A stretch of DNA of 64,000 bases from Desulfovibrio ferrophilus (lineage in GTDB: Bacteria; Desulfobacterota; Desulfovibrionia; Desulfovibrionales; Desulfovibrionaceae): contig NZ_AP017378.1 in assembly GCF_003966735.1 (NCBI RefSeq), positions 1,287,501 to 1,351,500 on the forward strand, in the 5' to 3' direction. Of the stretch, positions 26,538 through 35,058 are shown in pieces (position 1 is the stretch's first letter; each line of letters begins with the position of its first letter). The notes beneath the pieces were generated by a model. It did not search any database. It was not told the origin of the DNA and worked only from the letters and a program-made list of their open reading frames with translations. Both the position numbers and the translations under genes were made by a program.

Positions 26538-26597
26538 TTGACATGGCAAAAGAATGGTGGATAACAGTCGGTAGCACGTGTTACATTTTAGTAATAC
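26538..26597 (+). promoter_or_regulatory. hydAB promoter with 26-bp operator-like element
   Basis: TTGACA (26538-26543), 16 bases, then GATAAC (26560-26565) resembles a sigma-70 promoter. Just downstream, at the expected start point, lies TAGCAC-GTGTTAC-N6-GTAATAC (26572-26597). The last two parts form the inverted repeat ACGTGTTAC / GTAATACGT (8 of 9 paired) around a 6-base spacer. The same element lies before the TM1266-TonB-ABC genes. Its position over the start point suggests a repressor, or an activator of an alternative start. Confidence 0.6.
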
Positions 26598-26732
26598 GTA
26601 TCCATTGAAGCACACCAAGGCTGTGCGAACAACTTTCTCACGGAGGAACAACCTATGTCTGGATGCAGGGCCAAAAGCCCACCTGTTGCCCCAGTCAATC
26701 TCAGTCACATTAAACCCGACAAGGAGGGAACT

Positions 26733-27989
26733 ATGAGAGAAATCGAAGGCGTCTATTATCAGACCAACGCCCCCAAGGGGATCGACCCTGACAGTATCTT
26801 CTTCGTCCAGGTCGATGCCACCAAATGCGAAGCCTGTGGAACCTGTGAGGAAGTTTGCGGAACAGGAGCCATCCAGTCCATTAACGATGAAGGAATCCGT
26901 CAGGTGGTAGACCCTGCGGCCTGCATGAACTGCGGCCAATGCCTGGTCAACTGTCCTTATGGCGCCATCTACGAAGGCGTCTCCTACGTTGACGAAATCT
27001 TCGAGAAACTGCGCGACCCGGAAACAATCGTTGTTTCAATGCCTGCCCCGGCTGTCCGGTATGGCCTGGGTGAGTGTTTTGGAGCATCCACAGGCACCTA
27101 TGTAGGCGGCCAGATGCACGCGGCTCTCAAGAAAATGGGATTTGATTATGTCTGGGACAATGAATTCACTGCCGACGTGACCATCATGGAAGAAGGCACC
27201 GAACTCATCCAGCGAGTCCAGGAGCAGGGGAAACCCGACGCTCGTCCGTTGCCGCAGTTCACTTCCTGCTGCCCCGGTTGGATCAAGTTTGCCGAGACGT
27301 TCTACCCTGACTTGGCCCCCAACCTCTCAAGCTGCAAATCCCCCATCGGCATGCTTGGCCCCCTGGCCAAAACCTATGGCGCACATGAGACTCACACCCC
27401 AGCCAAGAAGATGTACACTGTCTCCATCATGCCTTGTATTGCAAAAAAATACGAAGGTTTACGCCCCGAACTCGCCGACAGTGGCTTCAGGGACATCGAT
27501 GCAACCATCGACACCCGTGAGCTGGCATACATGATCAAAAAAGCTGGCATCGACTTCAACAGCCTGCCCAGCATCGCTCCCGATCCTGCCTTGGGTGCCT
27601 CCACAGGCGCAGCCACCATCTTCGGTAACTCCGGTGGTGTCATGGAAGCAGCCTTACGACTGGCCTACGAGGTGCTGTCCGGCAAAAAGCTGGCCAACCC
27701 CGAGATCAAAGTCGTTCGCACCCATGAAGGAATCAACACGGCCAATGTCGATGTTCCCGGCTTCGGCACCGTCAAGGTTGCCGTGGTCAGCGGACTCAGC
27801 AATGCAGCCAAACTCTGCGACGAAGTACGTGCAGGGAAATCTCCCTACCACTTCATCGAAGTCATGACCTGCCCCGGCGGGTGTGTAAACGGTGGTGGAC
27901 AACCGCTGGATCCCGACGTGCAGGCATCCCTGTTCCGGAGCACCATCGCCAGGATCAACAAGCGCTTCCGCGCTCGCACCGTTGCCTAA
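26733..27989 (+). CDS. hydA: Periplasmic [FeFe] hydrogenase large subunit
   Basis: 418 aa from ATG 26733 (AAGGAGGG 5 bases upstream). Two [4Fe-4S] ferredoxin motifs (CEACGTCEEVC and CMNCGQCLVNC, about residues 31-75) precede the H-cluster domain. That domain has L1 FTSCCPGW, L2 MPCIAKKYE and L3 MTCPGGCVNGGGQP, which supply the four cluster Cys. The protein oxidises H2 or reduces protons in the periplasm and is exported with HydB, since it has no signal of its own. The same frame extends upstream to ATG 26655, also with a good GGAGG site, giving 26 extra residues. It is 11 bases before hydB. Confidence 0.95.
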   Translation: MREIEGVYYQTNAPKGIDPDSIFFVQVDATKCEACGTCEEVCGTGAIQSINDEGIRQVVDPAACMNCGQCLVNCPYGAIYEGVSYVDEIFEKLRDPETIVVSMPAPAVRYGLGECFGASTGTYVGGQMHAALKKMGFDYVWDNEFTADVTIMEEGTELIQRVQEQGKPDARPLPQFTSCCPGWIKFAETFYPDLAPNLSSCKSPIGMLGPLAKTYGAHETHTPAKKMYTVSIMPCIAKKYEGLRPELADSGFRDIDATIDTRELAYMIKKAGIDFNSLPSIAPDPALGASTGAATIFGNSGGVMEAALRLAYEVLSGKKLANPEIKVVRTHEGINTANVDVPGFGTVKVAVVSGLSNAAKLCDEVRAGKSPYHFIEVMTCPGGCVNGGGQPLDPDVQASLFRSTIARINKRFRARTVA

Positions 27990-28000
27990 AGGAGGACCAT

Positions 28001-28345
28001 ATGAGCAGTTTAGTTACCATGACCCGACGCGGATTCATCAAAACCGCTGGCATCGCTGCCGGCTACTCGGTGTTGAGCATCAATCTGACCCGTCGGGCCT
28101 TCGCATCGGCATTGAACTTTGTCGGCCTCAGACAGCAGTCCGTCTACAAGACCGACGCTGAGGTCTACAAGATTCGGAAATCTCAGGACAACCCCATGGT
28201 CCAGAAGATTTACAATCATGAAACCGGTTTCCTGCATGAAGGCCCCTGTGGCCACATGTCGCATCACCTGCTGCACACCCACTATGAGGATCGCAGCGCA
28301 AGGGTCAATGCCTTGAAGGCCAAGGGCTACAAGCTGGCTCTCTAA
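28001..28345 (+). CDS. hydB: Periplasmic [FeFe] hydrogenase small subunit with Tat signal
   Basis: 114 aa. The twin-arginine signal MTRRGFIKTAGIAAG and a hydrophobic stretch end near AFA at about residue 36. The mature part (VYKTDAEVYKIRK through HLLHTHYEDRSARVNALKAKG) matches the small subunit that wraps HydA in Desulfovibrio. It carries the HydA-HydB complex through the Tat system. AAAGGAGG precedes ATG 28001, 11 bases after hydA. No convincing terminator follows; an imperfect hairpin (CCGTACGCA/TGCGTAACGG) lies at about 28366-28416. Confidence 0.93.
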   Translation: MSSLVTMTRRGFIKTAGIAAGYSVLSINLTRRAFASALNFVGLRQQSVYKTDAEVYKIRKSQDNPMVQKIYNHETGFLHEGPCGHMSHHLLHTHYEDRSARVNALKAKGYKLAL

Positions 28346-28717
28346 CAACACTGACAACCTGCCATCCGTACGCAACCTGCCGGAAGGACGATCTGACCCA
28401 AGGGTCTGCGTAACGGACCACACCTCGCCCAATATCTTCTCCCGATCTTGACGCCCCCTCCTGCTGCATACCTATTTAAAAAAAATATACTAAAAGTAAT
28501 ATCGCACTTGACAATACAAAGCGTGACCGTTAGCCATTAGCACGTTTTATAAAAACGTAACACACAAACGGAATCGGCCTGCGGCAAGGACTCAATCTGA
28601 ACCTCAGGGTGGAAAACTCCGGTCAAGTGATCCTTACCCCATCGCGACCGGCTTGCATCTGCCCAATTGTGCTCTTTCCTCCCTGCCGCAGTCGATTCCA
28701 GCCATCGAGGAAGCAAT
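28346..28717 (+). promoter_or_regulatory. 372-base intergenic region: promoter, 26-bp operator-like element and long leader
   Basis: The AT-rich part (28468-28503) precedes TTGACA at 28508-28513. A weak -10 (TAGCCA, 17-base spacing) touches the element TAGCAC-GTTTTAT-N6-GTAACAC at 28538-28563, which matches the hydA element in layout and at every consensus position. A leader of about 155 bases follows before the TM1266-family start. It can form an outer stem CTGCGGCA (28579-28586) / TGCCGCAG (28684-28691) and an inner stem CCGGTC (28619-28624) / GACCGG (28646-28651). No gene was found in this region and no known riboswitch consensus was recognised. Confidence 0.55.
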
Positions 28718-28972
28718 ATGAGCACGCACATCGGAGTCATCGGCATTATCATTCAGGACAGGGCCAAAGCCGCACCGAAGGTCAACAGAATCCTCACAGA
28801 TTTTGGGAGCCTGATCATTGCCAGAACAGGCCTGCCCTACAAGGAACGCGGCCTGAGTGTGATCTCGCTGATCGTAGAAGCCAGCACGGACCAGATCGGA
28901 GCGCTCACCGGAAAACTCGGTATGCTCGAAGCCGTGAAGGTCAAGTCCCTGGTGGTCAAGCCATGCGTCTAA
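28718..28972 (+). CDS. TM1266-family iron-only hydrogenase system putative regulator
   Basis: 84 aa. It matches the small ACT/NikR-C-like family annotated as the iron-only hydrogenase system putative regulator: IGVIGIIIQDRAKAAPKVNRIL, IIARTGLPYKERGLSVISLIVE, and a C-terminal GKLGMLEAVKVKSLVV. The fold resembles a ligand-sensing dimer without a DNA-binding domain. In other genomes it lies near hydEFG maturases, which are not in this window. ATG 28718 has GAGG 7 bases upstream, and its stop overlaps the TonB receptor start by 10 bases, coupling it to uptake. Confidence 0.85.
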   Translation: MSTHIGVIGIIIQDRAKAAPKVNRILTDFGSLIIARTGLPYKERGLSVISLIVEASTDQIGALTGKLGMLEAVKVKSLVVKPCV

Positions 28973-30990
28973 ACCATATTCCCCCTACCTCCACCGTGCT
29001 ATTTGTTCTCGCCCTCTTTGGGTTGATTCAGGCTACTCCTTGCTTCGCACAGGATAAATCCGAACCATTGGCTCTGGACCCCGTTGTAGTGACTGCCAGA
29101 GGATTTGAAAGCCCCCTTTCCACCATCCCCGGCTCCATCGGTGTTGTCGACGAGAATGAAATCGAGCTTGCAACAAAAGCAAGTATTGCCGACGCCGCAT
29201 CTCGCATCCCCGGCGTCGCCCGCACAGGAGACTCTCCTTGGGGACAGGCCTTGAATATCCGGGGACTTAGTGGATCATCCATCATTTTTCTGATCGACGG
29301 TAAACGAGTCAATACTGCGCAGGATATCAATGCTCAGATGGGATTCGTCATGCCTCTGGACATTGAGCGCATCGAAGTCCTCAAGGGACCTGTGAGTGCA
29401 CTGTACGGAACTGGCTCCATCGGTGGCGTTGTCAACGTCATCACCAAGAAAGGCACCTTCACCAGCGACAATCAGGTGCACGGTGAACTGTCACAATCCT
29501 TTTCAACCAACACGGAAGGCACTGACTCTTATGGTCGGGCGATCTTCAGCCAGGAGAACCTGTGGTTGCAGTTGTCAGGCGCCTTCAGAAACCATGACGA
29601 CTACTCAGGCGGCGACAGTGCATTGATCCCCAACAGCCGCTACGAAGACAAACAGTTCCGGCTCGCATCAGGAATCAAGTGGACGAACAACCTGAGCAGT
29701 GAAGTTCAAGTCCTGGTCAACGAGGCCAACGAAATCGGCTTGCCAGGCGGAACATCGACCATGCCTGCCACGGCAATGGTGACATATCCCCGAACGAGCA
29801 ATGTCATGGTTTCCTTGGATAATACCTGGGAAGTCGAATCGGAGTTCCTGCAGCGCATCAAGGCGGATGCCTACTACATGAAAAATGACCGCAGGGTCCG
29901 CCTTGAGAATATTCCCAATCCTGCAGTGAACATGATTCGACCCGGGGCCGATCACGAGACCTGGGGTGGCAAGCTCCAGGGCCTGTTCTGGCTGGGTGAC
30001 CATACACTCGTGGCAGGAATGGACGCCTGGAATTGGCATATGGTGTCATCCCGCACCAAATTTCTGATCTCGGGGGCCACCATCACAGATAGCCCCACCC
30101 CCAACACAACCATGACCTCAAGCGGCGTCTTTGCTGAAGATGACTGGATGCTGACTGAAAATTTGAGCCTGAATCTGGGAGCCAGGCTGGACAGCGTCAA
30201 CATTGCCAATCAGGAAAGTGCCCTCGCTGAGGAAGGAAGCTCAACCGACTTGGGCTGGAACATCCACGCTGGCCTGGCCTGGCGTTTTGCCGAAGGCTGG
30301 AGCCAGAACATGATCGTCGCAAGCAGCTACCGTGTTGCAGATATCATGGAGCGTTTCAAAAACATCAACCTGGGGAACGGCACCGTGTTGTCAGGCAATC
30401 CTGACCTTGACCCCGAGCGCTCCATTCATCTGGAATACGGCCTTTGTTACACCAACGAGAAATTCACGGCCTCCGGCAGCGTATTCATGGACACCATCAA
30501 AAACTTCATCACCGAAGAACGGGTTTCCAGCACCAGCATCACCATGAAAAATGTGGGGGATGCACGTCTGTATGGAGCAGAAGGTCAAGCGCGCTGGCAA
30601 TTCATCCCGCACTGGGCACTCTACGGCAACGTGGCATGGCTGTATGGCAGAGACGAGAACTCGGACACTCCGCTTCCGGCTGTTCCCCCTTTGAATGGTG
30701 TCACTGGCCTACGTTACGAAAACGACAAGGGATTCTGGACCCAGGGGGAATGTCAGTGGGCAGCAGGCAAGCACAATGTACCCCAGGGAACGGACCCAAC
30801 ACCGGGGTGGGCAACCGCCAATCTATCAGCAGGCATCACTGTCCCTCATAAAGGCCTGGCCCATAGTCTCAGTATAAACCTGAACAACCTGTTCGACCGA
30901 CGCTTTGTCAACTACCTGGCCAATGCCAGAGGCATCGAACTGCTGGAGCGTGGATTCAATGCGGAACTCATTTACAGCCTGAAATTCTAA
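28963..30990 (+). CDS. TonB-dependent outer-membrane receptor
   Basis: 675 aa. The signal peptide ends near CFAQD (about residue 30), then a TonB-box-like PVVVTARG. A plug domain (SIADAASRIPGVARTG, LNIRGLSGSSIIFLIDGKR, IERIEVLKGPVSALYGTGSIGGVVNVITKK) is followed by a 22-strand barrel ending in the terminal Phe typical of outer-membrane proteins. It imports an unknown ligand with TonB energy. It overlaps the TM1266-family gene by 10 bases and is followed 3 bases later by an ABC importer, so the genes form one uptake operon. Confidence 0.93.
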   Translation: MRLNHIPPTSTVLFVLALFGLIQATPCFAQDKSEPLALDPVVVTARGFESPLSTIPGSIGVVDENEIELATKASIADAASRIPGVARTGDSPWGQALNIRGLSGSSIIFLIDGKRVNTAQDINAQMGFVMPLDIERIEVLKGPVSALYGTGSIGGVVNVITKKGTFTSDNQVHGELSQSFSTNTEGTDSYGRAIFSQENLWLQLSGAFRNHDDYSGGDSALIPNSRYEDKQFRLASGIKWTNNLSSEVQVLVNEANEIGLPGGTSTMPATAMVTYPRTSNVMVSLDNTWEVESEFLQRIKADAYYMKNDRRVRLENIPNPAVNMIRPGADHETWGGKLQGLFWLGDHTLVAGMDAWNWHMVSSRTKFLISGATITDSPTPNTTMTSSGVFAEDDWMLTENLSLNLGARLDSVNIANQESALAEEGSSTDLGWNIHAGLAWRFAEGWSQNMIVASSYRVADIMERFKNINLGNGTVLSGNPDLDPERSIHLEYGLCYTNEKFTASGSVFMDTIKNFITEERVSSTSITMKNVGDARLYGAEGQARWQFIPHWALYGNVAWLYGRDENSDTPLPAVPPLNGVTGLRYENDKGFWTQGECQWAAGKHNVPQGTDPTPGWATANLSAGITVPHKGLAHSLSINLNNLFDRRFVNYLANARGIELLERGFNAELIYSLKF

Positions 30991-30993
30991 GGC

Positions 30994-31995
30994 ATGAGCA
31001 CCATGAAAATTCGATTTTTCTCTCTGGTCCTGGCCTTTCTATGCGGGTTGACTCTGGCCGTGTTCATGAGTCGTCCGGGGGCCGAAGCTGAATCCCAACC
31101 GCCCCCCAAAGGCCTGACCTTTTATACCACCGGCGGCGCGACAACCCCTCAGATGCCCTTTTGGAAAGCTGTTGCGGACAGCGCCATACCTGAACTCGAC
31201 AATCTAGATGTCCATTATTGGAAGAACCTCGACGACCTGCGAGGGGTCGTACTTGCAGGTCGTGGTGATCTCTGGTTGGGCCACATTGAAGGTTTTGCCC
31301 AGGCGGCCATGCGAGGGGCTCCGGTACGCCTGCTGGCTGTCACGGGCTGGCGCAAGTTCAGCATTCTGACCAATGCCCCGAACATCCAAACCCTCGAGGA
31401 TCTCCTGCAATGTCCCGCCGGAACCGAGCTAGCCGTGGCGCCACCCCAATCTCCGGCGATCCCGATCATGCGGACGATGGAAAGCTTTGGACTTCCCCGA
31501 TTTGTCTATGTCCCACATGAACCTCGGCAATTGATGCTGGAGTCTTTGCAGAAGCCCTCCATTCTGATTCTGACACCTGAACCGATGACAACAGTCCTGC
31601 TGGGCAAGATTCCAGGACTGCATGTTGTAGCCCAAGTCGAAGATTTGTTTGGGCGCTTCACCGGGCGCGTGCCCTTGCTGCCCATCGCAGGAATCGCGAT
31701 CAACGAACAGCTGGCCCGTCAACGCCCGGAATTGATTCACGCTCTTCAACAAGCGCTTGTAAATGCAGGGCAAGAACTGGCCGAAGCTCCGACAAAAGGC
31801 CTTGAGTCACTGCCCGAGGACTTTGAACAATTCATGACCCGAGACATCGTTCGGGATTCACTCAAACGGGACATCATCCTTGTCCGTCCGGCCCGGGAAT
31901 GTCGCGAGATCATCACCCAATACCTGAGCATGGTCTTGCCCGATGATAATCAATCAGCCATCCACAACCTGCCCGACAGCTTTTTTGGGCAATGA
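30994..31995 (+). CDS. NitT/TauT-type ABC transporter substrate-binding protein
   Basis: 333 aa with a signal/anchor peptide (KIRFFSLVLAFLCGLTLAVF) and a periplasmic binding fold of the NMT1/SsuA-like type. Visible landmarks are LTFYTTGGATTPQMPFW near the mature N-terminus, GRGDLWLGHIEGFAQAAMRGAPVRLLAVTGW, and FVYVPHEPRQLMLESL. The type usually binds small organic anions or pyrimidine precursors, and the ligand here cannot be read from sequence. The start could be ATG 31003, which is better spaced from AAGG. Its end overlaps the permease start (ATGA). Confidence 0.82.
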   Translation: MSTMKIRFFSLVLAFLCGLTLAVFMSRPGAEAESQPPPKGLTFYTTGGATTPQMPFWKAVADSAIPELDNLDVHYWKNLDDLRGVVLAGRGDLWLGHIEGFAQAAMRGAPVRLLAVTGWRKFSILTNAPNIQTLEDLLQCPAGTELAVAPPQSPAIPIMRTMESFGLPRFVYVPHEPRQLMLESLQKPSILILTPEPMTTVLLGKIPGLHVVAQVEDLFGRFTGRVPLLPIAGIAINEQLARQRPELIHALQQALVNAGQELAEAPTKGLESLPEDFEQFMTRDIVRDSLKRDIILVRPARECREIITQYLSMVLPDDNQSAIHNLPDSFFGQ

Positions 31996-32753
31996 TCAAA
32001 GTCCTGACACCATATCTATTCTCCATGAGTCTGATCTTTGCCGTGTGGACAGCGGCAAGCCTATGGACCGGACCTATCCTGATCCCAACGCCATGGAGAG
32101 TCTTTCCCGCATTGGGTGGCCTGCTTCAGGATGTTGAATTCTGGGGAACCATAGGACTGACTCTGGCGCGAGGAGCATGCGGACTCGTAATGGCCCTGAC
32201 GGCTGCCCTCATCCTGGGCATCCCGGCCGGGCTATCGCCGGGGTTCATCCGATTGCTCGGCCCACTTGTGGCTGCACTGCAATCCTGTCCACCTGTTCTA
32301 TGGATCAGTCTGGTTCTTGTCTGGGTGGGAACAGGCTCTGCAGTCCCTGTAGTTGCCGTGTTCGCGTCCATCTTTCCCATCCTGTTCATCAATATCTCCC
32401 AGGGCTGCCTATCCATCGATAGGCGCTTACTGACCATGGCTAGCTTGTACAAAGTATCTGCTGCCCGAAAACTCACCCATATTATCCTGCCCGGCGTCAC
32501 GCCTGCGCTTCTGGCGGGCTTATCTTATGCATTGTCGGCCACCTGGAAGGTCGCTGCCGTGGCCGAATATCTGGGGTCCGGAGAGGGTATAGGAGCACGT
32601 ATCTACTGGGCTTATCGCATGCTGGACATTCCAGACCTGTTTGCCTGGGCGCTTGTGCTGGCTGGCATTGGCGTGGGATTGGAAATGAGCCTTGTCGCAC
32701 GGTTACGAAACCTCGCTGCGCGATTCAGGACAACCACGAGGGAGAGCGCATGA
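31992..32753 (+). CDS. ABC transporter permease, NitT/TauT type
   Basis: 253 aa with about six transmembrane helices and the cytoplasmic coupling loop ASLYKVSAARKLTHIILPGVTPALLAGL, the EAA-type motif of SsuC/TauC permeases. Overlaps of 4 bases with both the binding-protein gene and the ATPase gene mean translational coupling. It forms the inner-membrane channel for the substrate delivered by the TonB receptor and binding protein. Confidence 0.9.
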   Translation: MIKVLTPYLFSMSLIFAVWTAASLWTGPILIPTPWRVFPALGGLLQDVEFWGTIGLTLARGACGLVMALTAALILGIPAGLSPGFIRLLGPLVAALQSCPPVLWISLVLVWVGTGSAVPVVAVFASIFPILFINISQGCLSIDRRLLTMASLYKVSAARKLTHIILPGVTPALLAGLSYALSATWKVAAVAEYLGSGEGIGARIYWAYRMLDIPDLFAWALVLAGIGVGLEMSLVARLRNLAARFRTTTRESA

Positions 32754-33349
32754 TCCGCCTGCATAGTGTTGGCAAACACTACGACAACGTTGAGGTTTTA
32801 CCCCACACCACTCTTCATATCCAAACAGGGAAAGGGCTCTGTCTGACCGGCCCATCAGGATGTGGCAAGACTACGCTGCTTGAAATTGCTGCGGGCCTAA
32901 ATCCTCCTGACTGTGGACGAATTGAACTCGGTTCGCAGAACATCGGCTGTGTATTCCAGGATGACGCCATCATCCCCTGGCTTGATGCCGAGGCAAATAT
33001 CACTTTTGTCCTGCACGACAAAAAAAGGCTCCGGCAAAGAATCGCCCGCTACTGGCTGCGCCGCTTCGACCTGCCCCCCCAGATTCTACCCCCGGCAATG
33101 AGCGGTGGCATGCGCCGCCGACTGAATCTGGCCCGTGCCTTTGCCGTTTGCCCGGATATCCTGTTTCTGGATGAGCCCTTCGCGTTTCTGGACAGCCAAT
33201 GGCAACGCAAACTGCTCCTTCTGATTGAGGAATCCTTGCACAAGGGGATGACCATACTTATGGCCAGTCACCAGCTCGGCGCCCTGCGTCAAACACTCCC
33301 AAGCCTCGATTATCAGGAATTATCAGCAACATCCGCACAAAACGAATGA
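32750..33349 (+). CDS. ABC transporter ATP-binding protein
   Basis: 199 aa with Walker A GPSGCGKT (about residue 35), Q-loop VFQDDAIIPW, signature MSGGMRRRLNLARA, Walker B ILFLDEPFAFLD and the H-loop ASHQ. It is at the short end for this family (usually 230-260 aa) and lacks the extra C-terminal part. The signature reads MSGGMRRR instead of LSGGQRQR, as in some NitT/TauT ATPases. It drives the permease encoded just upstream. Confidence 0.9.
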   Translation: MIRLHSVGKHYDNVEVLPHTTLHIQTGKGLCLTGPSGCGKTTLLEIAAGLNPPDCGRIELGSQNIGCVFQDDAIIPWLDAEANITFVLHDKKRLRQRIARYWLRRFDLPPQILPPAMSGGMRRRLNLARAFAVCPDILFLDEPFAFLDSQWQRKLLLLIEESLHKGMTILMASHQLGALRQTLPSLDYQELSATSAQNE

Positions 33350-33404
33350 CGCACGGAGCAATGCTTGCCTCCCCCAATTCAAAGTCATGTCCCATAAACG
33401 GACA

Positions 33405-33426
33405 AGGCCCGGCATATGCCGGGCCT
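33405..33426. terminator. Perfect 22-base palindrome between converging genes
   Basis: AGGCCCGGCAT and its exact complement form a hairpin with no real loop spacer. It lies between the ABC ATPase stop (33349, plus) and the thrC stop (33454, minus). No T-run follows on either strand, so termination strength is uncertain. Confidence 0.5.
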
Positions 33427-33453
33427 CGTTCAACACAATCAAATCGTTTCAAG

Positions 33454-34905
33454 CTATCGGGCTTTGAGTCCCAACTTTTCCACCACGGCCTGAGCCGCAT
33501 TGGCAGTGTAATCCTCTGCTGACAGGCGATCCTTCTCCGCAGGCTCAATGACCAGCGAAGGCCTATTGGCCAACTCGGGCTTGGGAGTAATGCCATACTC
33601 GGGCGGGAAGGTGTTCTCGAAATACATTTCCTGGAATCCGATGAATTTGAGCATATGCGCCGTGGCATCAAGAATGGCCAATTCCTCGGACTTGATCAGG
33701 CCAGCCTCACGAGCCTTGGCCAAGCCGGCCAGGCATTCGCCGCCCTGGGTGCAGGAGATATGACCATGGTTGTTGGCAGTAAGCATGGCCTCGACCACAT
33801 CCTGTTCAGTCACCTGAACGACATTGAAGGCATCATCCCCGGCAATGGCCTGATACTTCTCAGCGAAATACTTCACGCGCGGAAAGGAGACTGGATTGCC
33901 AATCATGGCAGCCTGGGCCACAGACGGGGTCACGGTCACGGCCTCGAACTTGCGACTTCCAGCGGGCTGGTCGTAGTAGCGATAGACCGGATCGGCATGG
34001 TGGGACTGCACACCGAACACTCGGGGCAGGCTCTCGATGGCACCAAGCTCATGCAGCTTCAGGAAACCACTCATGATGGCAGTGATATTGCCCGCATTGC
34101 CGATGGGCACGAAAATACATTTGCCGGAAAGATCCCAATCGTACCACTGGGCGACCTCGAAGGCATAGGATTCCTGCCCCAGAATACGCCAGGCATTCTT
34201 GGAATTGAGCAAGGCAACCTGATAATTATCCGCCAGATATTCCACGACCTTCATGCAATCATCAAACACGCCCGGAACTTCCAGCACCTCTGCCCCACTG
34301 CCCAAAGGCTGGGCCAGTTGTTGAGGAGTGACCTTGCCCTGAGGCAAAATCACCGCACTCTTGATGCGTCCCCCCACGTAGGCAGCATAAAGCGCGGCAG
34401 CGGCGGAGGTATCACCAGTGGAGGCGCACACGGCCAGGACTTCATCCAGATCCTGACTGCGGATCAAGGACTTCAGAAAACTGAAAGCGCAGGCCATGCC
34501 CCGGTCCTTGAAGGACGCTGAGGGATTCTGCCCATCATTCTTGAAGGCCAGACGCTGGCCCCCCATGCGCTCCTGCAACATTGGGCTGGCCTCGATAATG
34601 GGGGTCTGCCCCTCACCCAGGTAGACGATGTCCTCTGGATCAACGACCGGGGCCATGAGCTCATAGAACCGGAAAATGCCTCGCAGGGCGCTATCTTTAG
34701 AGCACATCCGGGCATCGAAAATCTCGCGCCAAGTCTGGCCGGAAGTCTGCTTCAGATCATCAAAGCCATTGTCCCGCAGCAGGAACACGTCCCCACACTT
34801 GGGGCAGGTGTAATGCAACTCGTCAATGCCATAGACCGCGCCGCAGCCCAGGCAAAAATATTCCATCCGGCCTCGATACGCCGGGAACGCGCTTGATTCT
34901 GACAT
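33454..34905 (-). CDS. thrC: Threonine synthase
   Basis: 483 aa. An N-terminal zinc-ribbon-like segment (YFCLGCGAVYGIDE, YTCPKCGDVF, residues 17-42) precedes the PLP fold. The PLP lysine lies in NPSASFKDRGMA (about residue 134), and ASTGDTSAAAALYA and PIGNAGNITA bind the cofactor phosphate. It converts O-phosphohomoserine to threonine. GAGGAC lies upstream of the ATG. It is not in a thr operon here: DUF456 and the CoA ligase genes lie upstream on the same strand, 153 bases away. Confidence 0.93.
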   Translation of the reverse strand: MSESSAFPAYRGRMEYFCLGCGAVYGIDELHYTCPKCGDVFLLRDNGFDDLKQTSGQTWREIFDARMCSKDSALRGIFRFYELMAPVVDPEDIVYLGEGQTPIIEASPMLQERMGGQRLAFKNDGQNPSASFKDRGMACAFSFLKSLIRSQDLDEVLAVCASTGDTSAAAALYAAYVGGRIKSAVILPQGKVTPQQLAQPLGSGAEVLEVPGVFDDCMKVVEYLADNYQVALLNSKNAWRILGQESYAFEVAQWYDWDLSGKCIFVPIGNAGNITAIMSGFLKLHELGAIESLPRVFGVQSHHADPVYRYYDQPAGSRKFEAVTVTPSVAQAAMIGNPVSFPRVKYFAEKYQAIAGDDAFNVVQVTEQDVVEAMLTANNHGHISCTQGGECLAGLAKAREAGLIKSEELAILDATAHMLKFIGFQEMYFENTFPPEYGITPKPELANRPSLVIEPAEKDRLSAEDYTANAAQAVVEKLGLKAR

Positions 34906-35058
34906 GTCGTGTCCTCTATCTGATCCTTGAGGGAATATGAAACAGGCAACAAGGTAGAAAGATGCGAGCCGCTAGGCAAGCACTCTTTGAAGTGGCCTTT
35001 CGCTAACAGATTCTCAGGCGATGACCTTGCGCAAACGCAGATCATCAGCCAAAGCCAA

